The notes below the pieces were generated by a model. The model did not search any database and had not been told where the DNA came from. It was given only the letters and a program-made list of their open reading frames with translations. From NCBI GenBank assembly GCA_028386065.3, contig JAKUCV010007109.1, positions 44,254-108,253 of the forward strand: a stretch of DNA of 64,000 nt, in the 5' to 3' direction. Numbering within the stretch: position 1 is the stretch's first letter; every line of letters begins with the position of its first letter. This document shows positions 21,657 to 32,780 of this stretch, in pieces. The position numbers were made by a program, and so were the translations under genes. The DNA comes from Turnera subulata. Its lineage: Eukaryota > Streptophyta > Magnoliopsida > Malpighiales > Passifloraceae.

Positions 21657-22675
21657 TGAAACGCCCCGTCCCGTATTTACCGTACACAGTAAACACGAGC
21701 CGGAACTGTGACAACCCAACCAAATAAGCCCAAGCATACAGTGTACACAACCATAACTCGGGCCCAACGGCCCAAAATAATAAACATCAATAATAACATA
21801 TCCGGCCCATTGGCCCAATAATAATAAAAAACAGTGCACAGCGGAAGACTTGAAGACTCACAAACACTGTATGCGACACCAATGCAAACTATGGATCCAA
21901 GTCCTATCCAAGGGATGACGTCGCAGCCTATCTGGAATGCAACATACCTGAACCACAAATAACTCAACCTACGGGATGAAAGCCCGCAGGTGAGGGGTGA
22001 GTCCGAAGTGCCCACCGGGTAAAACCCATAAGCAAATATACATAAACAACAACCGTAAATTCCCAAGTCACATCACCAACATCTGACAAAGGTTCTCATG
22101 AACCTTAAATGACACACATGTGATTCTAGACATACTATTCCAATTTTATTATCAGGGCCCCTATCACAAGTTAAATGATGGTCGTCGCCTGGTAGTCAAG
22201 CTAGCTAGCCCGTGGACCCCGCCCTGGTACCTCCACGTATAACTGGCACAGACAGGGAGCAGACCCCAAGCACACTCTCCCCCAGCGCCTAAATATAAAT
22301 AACTGCTACAGACAGGGAGCAGACCCCAAGCACACTCTCCCCCAGCACCATAAAATAAGACTACCATCTGGTTGTTCCAACATTTAACTGTGACTTACTA
22401 GATGTCTAAATGTATCCAGTTTATTAAGATTACCATTTTAGTCTTGTTACCACTATATTGTTAACCAATCATCGATACATTATCCCGAGCAGGCTCGCAG
22501 CCTCTCCGCTCGTCTGGATAATATAAACTTATTCCAAACTATTCCCATAATAGTACCCTCGGTACCCAGCTTACACATTTCTCACAATCAACAACAGTAA
22601 TAGTCTTACTTATAACCATAATTCCAACCTCATCAATGATATCAACAGCAATAATAATTTCAACAACATCAACGG
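21657..22675 (-). repeat. 5' LTR of element A, truncated
   Basis: Nearly identical to 16485-17480 (few substitutions; one additional short GGCACAGACAGGGAGC-type unit near 22244). It ends abruptly at the N, where the other LTR runs on for about 1.8 kb more. Confidence 0.85.
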
Positions 22676-22676
22676 N
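22676..22676. other. Single N: probable collapsed assembly gap
   Basis: To the left the sequence is in the middle of the 5' LTR of element A. To the right it is inside the reverse-transcriptase coding region of element B. Neither flank continues into the other. Confidence 0.85.
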
Positions 22677-23688
22677 ACACATTCTTAGGAGGCTCCCACT
22701 CCAGAACAGCTTTAACCTTGGCGGGATCTACCTTAATTCCATCTCCTCCTACTACATGTCCGAGAAAGGAAACTTCTCCAAGCCAGAATTCACACTTGCT
22801 GAACTTGGCATACAGTTTCTTCTCCCGTAGCCTTTGAAGAACTATTCTCAGGTGCTCTTCATGTTCCTTCTTGTCTTTCGAGTAAATAAGGATGTCATCA
22901 ATGAAAACTACAACGAACTTGTCAAGGAATTCCTTCAAGACCAAGTGCATCAAGCACATGAACACTGCTGGTGCATTGGTTAACCCGAAGGGTACCATTG
23001 TGAACTCGAAGTGGCCATATCGGGTGCGGAATGCAGTCTTTGGTATATCCTTCTCTGCAATCTTGATCTGATGGTATCCTGATCGAAGATCGATCTTGGA
23101 GAACACCGTAGCTCCTTGTAACTGGTCAAAGAGATCATCTATCCTTGGTAAAGGATACTTGTTCTTGATTGTCACTTTATTCAGTTGTCGATAATCTACA
23201 CACATCCTCATGCTACCATCTTTCTTCTTTACGAACAACACCGGTGCACCCCATGGTGAGGTACTGGGTCTGATGAAACCCTTCTCAAGAAGTTCATCCA
23301 GCTGTTTCCTCAACTCCTGTAGTTCTGTTGGTGCCATCCGATAAGGTGCCATAGAGATGGGGGTAACTCCAGGTACTAGGTCGATAGTGTATTCCACCTC
23401 TCTATCAGGAGGCAATCCCGGTAGATCTTCCGGAAACACATCAGGAAACTCATTAACTACCAGTATATCTTTGAGAGTCAGGTCCCTGGTTTCTTCACCC
23501 GTGACGTGAGTCAACAAAGCATTCAGACCATTCTGCTTCATTATAATCCGAAATCCTGAGTAGCAGAGATACTGCATGTGGTCGCGGCTCTCCCTACACC
23601 AGTCAAGATAATCGGTTGATCTCCGGTGGATGTCAGTGTTACTTGCTTGGCTCGGCAATCCACCATTGCTCGGTACTTCGACAACCAA
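22677..23688 (-). pseudogene. Reverse transcriptase of element B (partial)
   Basis: Minus-strand frame with the Ty3/gypsy RT series: a pre-RT segment ([15 protein letters not shown]), the primer-grip region with [31 protein letters not shown], and the catalytic [11 protein letters not shown], ending in the FLGHVV region at the N. It is out of frame with the upstream gag-protease ORF; the join lies near 23550-23600. The remaining pol domains are lost at the truncation. Confidence 0.85.
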
Positions 23689-25166
23689 TCCATGCCCAAG
23701 ATTATATCAAAACCTCCCATACTCATGACAATAAGTCGGGCAGGAAAGGTCTCTTTGCCGTATACTAAAGGTACGTCCTTACACACACGGTCTAACCTTA
23801 CTATAATGCCTGCAGGTAATCTAACCCTCATCGGGTGTTCTAGCTTCTCATCCTCACAGTTATGTTGCATGGCAAAGTTCTGAGCTATGAAAGAATGTGT
23901 GGCTCCAGGATCTACTAAAGTATGTGCAACATTATCATAAACTGTAAAGGTACCTGCAATCACTTGGGCAGCATCAGGATCATCTTCTGCAGTGATCACA
24001 AAGGCTCTAGGGACTGCTACACTCTGATTGGTTGCAGACTGTGTCCGTGCAGCAGAGTTTCCTCGTCCACGGCCTTGTCCGGAACCTCCAGGTCCACTCG
24101 GTACACTAGCCACTGAGGCTGGAACGGTCTGTGTTGGGGTTGGATTTCCGGCTCTTCCAAGCTTCGGGCACGAGTATCGGTAGTGCCCCAACTCGTTGCA
24201 TTCGAAGCATCTAACTGTGGCCAAAGGAGCTCTGGTACGATTGTCTCCAGAGGTGGTTCCGCTGGTCCCGGTCCATCCCCCGGTGGAAGCTCTGCGGTCG
24301 TTGTTCCATCCTCGTCCATACGTCGCTGACGAGTTCTGGCCCCGTCCGACTACTGGTGCACTGGCGGTCCTCTTGTTCTGGTTCATAGGATTTGTCGCGG
24401 CTGCCCTCTTCCGGGCTTCTCGACGAACTGCCTGCTGGTCTAGCCAGGTTCCTTCAGCCTTCTGTGCATCTTTCACCATAGCCTGGTATCCAGAATACTC
24501 CTTACACCCCATAATTGCTCTGATGTCAGGGTGCAGTCCCCTCCAGAAATGCTGACACTTGGCTTCCACAGTGGCCACTAGGTTTCCCGCATACATGGAC
24601 AGGCGGTTAAACTTCTCCTCATATTCTGTCACGGTCATGTTGTTCTGTCGCAGCTCCAGGAACTCACACTGCATGCGCTCTCGGAACTGGTCAGTGATGT
24701 ACTTGTCTCTGAACATCTCCGTGAATTCCGCCCATGGCATCACTACGGGCTTTGGCATGTCCCGTGTGACAGATTCCCACCAGTCGGTAGCTGTCTCCCT
24801 AAAGAGAGATGCGGCATAGTTCGCCCAACGATCATCTGTGCATCTCAGCTTGTACATAACTCTGGTGGTCTGGCGTAACCACTCATCTGCAACTCGAGGG
24901 TCTGTCGCTCCCGAGAAGTTTTCAGCTCCAAGTTTGGTTAACTTGGTGTAGACCGGATCATCGATCGGCCCTTCGTTGCGGACGGTTTGGTTATGGAGAA
25001 TTTGTGTCATCATCTGCATCATCTCCATAGGTAGCGCAGGTGGTACCCCCTGTGCTCCACCATACGCTGGTTGCGCACCTCCAGCTTGGGGCGGTTGGTC
25101 AACTGACACTTGGTCCCCATCCAAGTGCATCTGTTCAGCAGGCTGGTGTCCCTCAACCGGATCCAT
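23541..25166 (-). pseudogene. Gag-protease of element B
   Basis: An open frame of 541 codons from the MDPVEG start at 25166. It contains a retrotransposon gag domain (about residues 75-200, with WANYAASLF and WWESVTRD), a CCHC zinc knuckle (CFECNELGHYRYSC, about 320-333) and an aspartic protease with DPGATHSF. The matching ORF extends upstream to 25244, but MDPVEG is the better start because element A keeps the same start. The frame stops just before RT, so a shift separates the two. Coding for a full polyprotein is broken in this copy. Confidence 0.8.
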
Positions 25167-25280
25167 GTCGCGGTACCTATATGAAAATGCATGTAATATG
25201 TTAATCATGTGGAGCGAGCTATGCATAGCAAACAAGCACAACAATCACCCAAGGACCTACAGCCCGCTCCGCTACCAAAA

Positions 25281-27940
25281 TGAAACAACCTGACCCGAAT
25301 TTACCGCTAGTCACAGTAAACACGTGGCCATCTTATTATTACTGGATTAACAACGTCCAAGTCGTACAATAAAGACAAACCCAAGCATATCTTAAAATAA
25401 CAAACCACACACACATCACCCGAGCACGGGATTAATTATTACACACAGCAATCTCAACAGCAACCAACAAAATAAGAAACACACAGCAGCAGCGGAAGAC
25501 TTGTAAATAAGAACAGCACACCACAATGAAAAGATGCAGCGGAGTATGGATCCGGGTCTGGCAGAGGGTACGCCGCAGCTTGCCTGGCACGTTCCTGTAC
25601 TAAAACAAATCAATCTACGCGACCGAGTCACGTAGGCGAGGGGTGAGTCCGAAGTGCTCACCGGGTAAAATCCACAAGTAATAATTAATATACAAGCATC
25701 CATTATAACCAAGTTACCAGAAACAAACAAAGTATCACAAGACAAAACCTTAACTTGATTCTACGATTCCCCGGTTATCTTCCTAAGGTCTAACCTGTTA
25801 AACTAATCCAATTTTTAATATCAGGGCCCCTATCACAAATTAAATGTTGGCCGTGCCTGGTAGCCAGGTTAGCTAACCCCAGGGTACTCCCCGTAAAACT
25901 AAAATATCTCAAATCACAATATCTCAAAAACCGAGTCCCGCAGTCCTCGGTCGGGAGTCCCGCAGTCCTCCCTATTATCAAGTCATAACTCAATACACAA
26001 GTGGACTACCATCTGGCCGTACCAACACTTAATTGTGATTATCTAACTGTCTAGGTGATTCCGTTATTATTACCCTTCGTCACTTAATTTACATAACCGG
26101 TCCCGTGTAGACTCTCTCTCAACTCGTCATAACATTCTTAGTCATATCTCAAGTCCACCCGGTTTCTACACCGTATAGCAATAACAACAAATATAACAAC
26201 ACAGCATGCATTCAAACAGTCATTCTCAATCACAATTTTATTCACAACATGGCACACACAACAAGACATCATCAAACCGTAACTTAGCATAAAGGGCTGA
26301 ATATTAACAATTACTTGTCCTCACCTTAGTTGACGAATTCCTCGGGAATTTCGCCCTCGGGTTCCAAGTCCACGTTCTCGTTCACTTCACCTAGATATGA
26401 TGACATACAATCACATAAATGCACAACATATGATATGCATGTGTATCTATCTATTTCCCATAATTTATTTATAGTACGTTTTATGGTAATTATTATTTTT
26501 ATCCTTTTTATTTCCTTAATAATATATACTTCCTCAAAGCTATCATTATTAATTATTTTCTATTTATACCTTCAGAATATATATGTATTTTTATTTTTTT
26601 ACTTTTATTTTTGTTATTTTTTTCTTACGTATACCATAAATTCCGTTATATTTCTATTAATGTCTCTTGTTGGTTTTGGACTGGGCCAACCAGACCAGCC
26701 CATATCTAAGCCTACAGTGTCAGCCCCGATCCAAACTGTTAATCCCACACTTAAGCCCAACGTGCTAGGCCCAGAAATTTTTATTAGCCCAGCTAGGCCA
26801 TTTGATGTCAACCTAAACTCCAAATTAAACCCTTAGCCCACAATTATACCCAAGCCCAACCTATTACACACCCAGCCCAAGCTAATACTAAACCTAAACT
26901 ATTCCTTCCATCACCTTCAACTCACCTTGGTGAGTAAGTTGACGGCGGCGGCAGCAAGGAGATGACGAGCGGCGGCGCGGGCTGGAGGAAGCGAGGAGAA
27001 AGAAGAGCAGAGGAGAGTGATTCGGTGTCGGGCTTGAGCTCGGCTTCGTCGTCGGGTGAAAGCACGGCGAGGGAAGAGTGGAGAAGAAAGGGGTTGCCGG
27101 CGGTCGGGTTTTGGTGGTGGCGTTGAAGGCCCGAGGGAAGGAGGTGGCACGACGGCTGACGAGGGCGACGCTGGCTTCTGTTCGGTGAGGCGACGCGCTG
27201 CAGATTCGGTGAAGACGGCGAGGTGACCGGTGATGCACTCGGGCTTGGCTCGGTCACGTGGCTGTCGGTGGAGTGAAGGAGGAAGGTTGCGGCGACGGCG
27301 TGGGCGGGTCCTGGTGGTAGCGACGGAGGCGCGAGGAGAGGAGGGAGTGCCGGGGCGCCGCACGCGGTGGTGGTGGTCGGAGAAGATGAAGAGGACGAAG
27401 GGGGGTGACGTCGTTTAACTGGGTTGTTTCTTTCTTTTTTTTTTTTTTATATATATTTTTAATGTTTAGAAGCTTTGGTTAAGTCTGGGAAGTTTGAAGG
27501 AAAACAGAGCAGGGATGATGGTTCCGTGACAGAAATTGCAAGGTAGGCAGATTTTTATAAACCAAAAAGGAGGTAGACAACTTTTATTGGCAGACAATGA
27601 AAAGAATGGTCGGTGTATTATTGATCAGCTGCTTGAATGATTGAGCAGAAGAGAGGAAAAATCTACTTTGACAAAAGACTATTTTGCCCTTCACATTTCC
27701 TTTGGTTTTAGTTTTAACCTAAGGGCATTTCCGTCTTTTCGCATTTTTACCAGTCCGGAAAATTCTACCTTGTCCCGGAAATTCCGTAAAAATATCTGAG
27801 TTATGAATTGAGACTCGGAATTGGATTCCGATGCTCGGTTCTCCATGAAATAATTACTAAAGGTTAATTCCTTCCGGTAAATAACTATGCAAAGGAATTA
27901 CGGTCGCGGTAAAAACGAAAAATTTACCTGGGCTGTTACA
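25281..27940 (-). repeat. 5' LTR of element B (2.66 kb)
   Basis: Plus-strand view: begins TGAAACAACCTGACCCG and ends GGGCTGTTACA. Contains a GAGTCCCGCAGTCCTC tandem motif near 25935-25970 and a GC-rich block (26930-27410) whose overlapping ORFs on both strands lack family features and are not called as genes. Confidence 0.8.
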
Positions 27941-29154
27941 GTAAATCCCCATAAAGGTAACGGTATTGATTTAATATGTTTAAACTAGTCTATAAGCATT
28001 AACGTGATTCTCGAATATAAAACATGCTATTATTAAAGCGGAATAATGATAGACTAAGTAATGGTAACTTACCAATCCGATAAACTATATTCAATTTTTG
28101 GATTTTTGGTATATTCTGGAAATCGGGATACATTTTCTATTTGTGAATAATCGGGGCCATGGCCCCATATCATTTGAATGGGGATGCTGCTGACTGCTGA
28201 GCCGAAAATAGGATCGTGCGTGAAGTAAGGAAGAGACGATGAAGGAAGGGGGTAGTTGGGAAAGATATATTAAATCTTTTTAATCCAGGAAAGATATATT
28301 TTTGGTACAAGGAAAGATATATTATATTAAATAGGAAGAAGAATTTCAGGGAAAAAAGTTATTTATACAAATTTATTATCTACAAAATTGCCATGAGTAA
28401 ATAAGGAAAATATTCCTTTCCCGGCATCCTTTTTTCTATTTCTTGAAACATTTTCCCAAAATATCTCCCTAGAAAAGGCATATATAGTGATCAGAATCGG
28501 ACCGATTGGTCGGACCGCGACCTCGGATTTGGATTTTTAGAGGAGATGGACCGAGCATGCAATCGACCTGGGAAAAACCGACTGACCCGCCCGGTTTTTT
28601 GTTGACCCGATCGGGTCAATTTTGAATCAACAACACAATTTTTAAATCTTTTCCCCATTTTTACATAAAAATCTTATTATTTAATGAAAATTATCTATGT
28701 TTAGACTTTATATTTAATTTTTATTATGAAATAATAAGTAAATAATAATATGTAGAATAAAGTAATTAATTATTTAATAATTATTATCCCGGGTTAATTA
28801 TATTGAACTCCCGGTTCGACAAATAAACCTGGACTTGTGACCTTTCTTGAGTCTGTGTTCGGGCCGGGTCTGATAACTATAGAAAAAAGAGAAAATCCGG
28901 TGAAAAATGACGGTTAACACTCACCTTCGAGGTTGAAGACTATTGCACGAGTTTTTTTTTTTTTTGATGCTATATTGCACGAGTTTCAATAGTGAGAAAA
29001 TGCGTTGATCCACTTATTCTATGAACGACATATACATATATCTTTGTACAAAGAATCTTGAACAATACATAATAAGTCACAAATTTGGCATCTTTACCCA
29101 CTATCATCATTTATTTATTAATACCCAGCAAGGATTAAGAAGAGCTTCAGGAAC
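27941..29154. other. Spacer downstream of catalase copy 3
   Basis: About 27998-28180 matches 8630-8815, marking the duplicated unit next to the LTR block. It includes the MITE at 28494-28886 and the shared catalase 3' flank from about 28975. No gene seen. Confidence 0.6.
28494..28886. repeat. GGGCCGGGTCTGA-type MITE, copy 3 (divergent)
   Basis: Ends ATAGTGATCAGAATCGGACC and GGGCCGGGTCTGATAACTAT are inverted repeats of each other, and the inner CCGGTTCGAC and GGGCCGGGTCTGA blocks match 7244-7675. A central AT-rich stretch (28625-28790) differs from the other copies. Confidence 0.6.
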
Positions 29155-31548
29155 TTATAGCTTCAAATTGAGGAGGTTAGCAAGCCTCTGGCCCAAATCC
29201 TTATCAGCCTGTTGTGACACAACACGAGTTAATTAAGCAGTACATTAGTTGATTTGTGTCATCTGAAAACTAAAACATCAACTATTCCATTGGAATGTAC
29301 AGATAGAATCAAGTCAACAAAATTTTTGAAAACCGAATCACCATCCAAGCATGAATTCCGTAGCAATTAGCAACAATTATCATTTGTGTATGTTTATGCA
29401 TTAGGTGATAAGCATTTTTACCTCATAACAATAGGAGACAAAAGTCTTGCGGATATCTTCTTTAGTCCTGGGGTCAGACAAGGCCTGCCCCAAACGTTGA
29501 ATAAACCGCTCTTGCCTTTAGGGAAAAAAATGAAATAAAAAGGTGAATTCATTAAACATTTAAATACCCAGACCATCGATCACAAAAAAAAATAACCAGA
29601 TCATCAAAAACTCAATGAAGACACAAATTGACTTATAGCTAGTAGTTACAACGGTGATGATACCTTGCTGGATCGAAGGAACGGAATCTTTCTCCAGGTT
29701 GCTTGAAGTTATTTTGCTTAGAGATCTCACGCTGTAATAAAGTACCCACAAGTAACAATAACACTTGCGCTTGAGGTGAAAATTGAAATGATCAAGGATA
29801 TTCTTAAGCTGGAACAACTGTTATATATAGAGCCAGCAAGCTGGTTTCATGAATGTTTTATGAAAAGTGATAACTAATTGATCATTTCAGTTAATTGATT
29901 AGCATCGAAAAGTTATATTCATTAATGCAGACATGAAAAAGATTGTATGATCATAAAACGTCTGCAAAATTCTGTGGGAATATGATTCCTACAATCCGCT
30001 TAAGCATTTATAAGTTCAAATCAAAAACACCAATCGAAAGTAAGTAACGAAGAAACACATTACCCTCTCAGGTCTGCCACTCAAGCTGACAGAAATGATG
30101 GGATACTTCTTGGCTGGATGAACATTATCATACCACGAAGGGTAGTAATTAACCTACAAATAAGAAACAACGACATATCATGAGCCTTGATTAGCTATAG
30201 AACTAAAAATGATACTCAAAGGTAAAAGATGAGACACTAGCTCAAGAATATATATATATACCTGCTCCTCTCTCTTAGTAAAATTCATAAACCCATCATA
30301 GTTATTGTTATGATACTCAGTCTTGGGCGCATTGACAGGAAGCAGCAAATGGTTTGCTCCAAGGCGGTACCTTTGTGCGTCACCATAAGCAAAGAGTCTA
30401 CCCTGAAGCAACTTATCATCTGAATAATATATTCCAGGCACCACATGAGCAGGATCAAAGGCAAGCATCTCAGCCTCGTTAAAGAAGTTATCCACATTCT
30501 TGTCCAGCACCATCCGCCCCACAGGGCGGAGAGGGAATTCGTCTTCAGGCCAAATCTTGGTTACATCAAGTGGGTCAAAGTCATACTTGTCTTCGTCAGC
30601 AGGATCCATTGTCTGAATGTAGAGTTTCCACTCAGGGAAGTCTCCAGTCTCGATGCTATCATAGAGATCCTGAGTGGCGTGGCTGTGATTGGCTCCACCA
30701 ACCTTGACTGCCTCGTCATCCAATAAGGACTTGACCCCTTGGGAGGATATCCAATGGAACTTCACGTACACCACCTTACCGTCCTTGTTGATGAGAGTGA
30801 AGGCGTGGTTACCAAAGCCGTTCATGTGCCTGTAGTTGAGTGGGATACCCACATCGTCAAAGAGAAAGGTAAGCATATGCAAGCTCTCAGGGTGGAGTGT
30901 GAAGAAGTCAAACAGCCTCCACATTTCTTGAATATGGGTCTTGGGGTTGGGTTTGAGAGCGTGAACAAGATCAGGGAACTTCATTGGGTCACGGATGAAA
31001 AATATAGGGAAGTTGTTGCTAACCAAATCATAGTTACCCTGTCCAGAAGAAACAAGAGTATATAGTAGAATTAGCAAGCGAATGAACATAGAGATTAGCT
31101 AGAGACCAAGGGTAATGAATATTTTATACATAAAAGGAAATATTGGGTGGACACCTCTCTGGTGTAAAATTTCACGGAAAAGCCACGGGTGTCTCTTAGA
31201 GTCTCAGGACTGCCACGCTCATGGACGACAACTGAAAACCTGGCGATAAGGGGGGTTTGGACACCAGGGGCTCGCAGGAAATCAGCCATGGTCACGTCGG
31301 TTACATCATGAGTGACTTCGAAGAATCCTTTGGCACTAACTCCCCTGGCATGAACCACACGCTCAGGAATGCGTTCCCTGCTCAAATGTGCCATCTTCTC
31401 TATAAACTGATAGTCTTCAAGCAGAATAGGGCCTGTTTTTACAAAACATTATGCCTCAAAAGAATAAGAATGATCTCACGTAGCATATATATAATATATA
31501 TGCATGGTTATACGAAAATTTGATAGGCTTAGATATTTGATATATATG

Positions 31549-31590
<42 letters not shown>

Positions 31591-31872
31591 CACCTCTTGT
31601 TCCAACAGTAAGTGATGAATCATCGTTATAAACTGGTTCTCCGGCGTTTGTGGTCAAGAATTTAGAATCGTAGTCGTCGGATGGAATGTACTGCATCAAA
31701 CAAACACAAATGCCAGAGAAGTTAAAAGGAAGGTCAATTAATTATTTGGGCCAATGGCTGCAGAGACATAATTAAAGCCAAAAAATTGGCTAGAGTCATC
31801 GTCTCAGTGCAACTCAGAAAGGAAACTGATTTACGTGAACCAAACTAAGAGTGGTACCTTGTAAGGATCCAT
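29155..31872 (-). CDS. CAT: Catalase copy 3 (divergent subfamily, catalytic Asn kept)
   Basis: Eight exons: complement of 29155..29208, 29422..29515, 29664..29731, 30064..30153, 30262..31038, 31155..31432, 31594..31690, 31858..31872. The frame is intact and the product is 490 aa. His65, Asn138 and Tyr348 are present, although the residue before Asn138 is Ser (SNNFP) instead of Gly. RDPRGFA of exon 3 is RDTRGFS, and RFST is RFSV. It shares GDAQRYRLG after the heme-ligand Tyr and the LKL end ([12 protein letters not shown]). A (TA)n run expands intron 2 (about 31541-31588). A Copia element sits 25 bp beyond its TATA box, so its original upstream region is displaced by 5.5 kb. Confidence 0.92.
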
Positions 31873-31998
31873 AATGTCTATAGTATTGGACAGAGAAGGG
31901 TCAGCTTTGGGCAAGATGCAGAATTGTGTAGATGTTTTGGATCCAGAAAAGAGAAAGAATACGTGGATGTTTATGGCCAACACGAAGATAGCTCCTCA

Positions 31999-32005
31999 TT
32001 TTATA
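31999..32005 (-). promoter_or_regulatory. TATA box of catalase copy 3
   Basis: TATAAAA followed by TGAGGAGCTATCTTCG on the minus strand, 127 bp upstream of the start codon. The Copia 5' LTR starts at 32030. Confidence 0.7.
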
Positions 32006-32029
32006 TATATGGGAAGCTGATGAGGATAC

Positions 32030-32709
32030 TGTTGTTAGTTGTTGTTATTTTGGCAATCCCACATCGATGGGAAGTGTGGTAAGGGGGTATGAAAATGCTA
32101 TAAAAGAAACCCCTCTCCTTCTCTTTAGAAACATCACAAACATTAGAGTATAATTATATCCTAATAATTGTACTAAATATTCTTCTCCTAGTAAAAAGAG
32201 CAGGCTTTTTTCTGGTGGTGCTCCGGAGACGTAGGCAAAATTGGCCGAACTCCGTTATCAATTTTTGAGTGTGTTTTTTCTTTATTATTCCGCCTTTAAT
32301 TTCCGCATTTGTTTATTTGTTTAGTATTCAACATTGGCCAGCTAAGCCGCCTTATTTCTTTCTTGGCTGGCAAAGCCGTCTTGTTCTATTTGTTGGCCGG
32401 CTAAGCCGCCTTTGTCGGGTATAAGTTGTGAATTATAACACTGTGCAAGTGAGTCCTGTCTAGGAGGCTGGGTTTTAAGTGAACCACTGTTCCTCCAGTC
32501 TTTCCTGGGGATTTATCTTGGAATGATAATTCTGTCTAAGGAGATAGGTTTTAAGTGAACCACTGTTCCTCCAGTCTTTCCTGGGGATTTATCTTGGAAT
32601 GATAATTCTGTCTAAGGAGATAGGCTAGGCCATCTTTCCTGAGAATTATCGAATCAGTTCAATTCATTAGTTTGTTGTAGTGGGGAATTTACCCGAGTTT
32701 TCCCCAACA
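32030..32709 (+). repeat. Copia 5' LTR (680 bp)
   Basis: Contains a 76 bp direct duplication (32471-32546 and 32547-32622) that is single in the 3' LTR, and 13 bp near 32295 that the 3' LTR lacks. Otherwise the LTRs are nearly identical. Confidence 0.9.
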
Positions 32710-32780
32710 AGTGGTAGCGGAGCCGAAGGTTCGTCCTTTGGGCTATTTGAAATTGTTGAATACTATCTTTTGATTTTGTA

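Larger units (their letters stand above)
16485..22675 (-). mobile_element. Element A: LTR retrotransposon lacking gag-pol, with antisense ORFs
   Basis: Minus-strand element. The 3' LTR is 16485-19310 (TG...CA in element orientation). The polypurine tract is at 19311-19325. The interior (19311-21656) is only about 2.35 kb. A primer-binding site TGGTAGCGGAGCGGGC (minus strand, 21637-21652) abuts the 5' LTR, which starts at 21657 and is cut off at the N at 22676. Near 21541 the minus strand still has a gag-like start (MDPVKG) matching the gag start of element B (MDPVEG), so A derives from a related element that lost gag-pol. The rest of the interior carries two plus-strand ORFs. A likely left target site is TTGAA (16480-16484); the right one is lost. 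Confidence 0.85.
22677..27940 (-). mobile_element. Element B: Ty3/gypsy-type LTR retrotransposon, truncated
   Basis: Minus-strand element with its 5' LTR at 25281-27940 and primer-binding site TGGTAGCGGAGCGGGC (25262-25277 on the minus strand). Gag, protease and reverse transcriptase follow, to the truncation at 22676. RNase H, integrase and the 3' LTR are missing. LTR ends and primer-binding site resemble those of element A, so the two are related families. Confidence 0.9.

Noticed and set aside
26894..27418. Overlapping Pro/Ser/Arg-rich ORFs in element B's LTR
   Set aside because: GC-rich LTR sequence open in several frames at once, with no recognisable domain.
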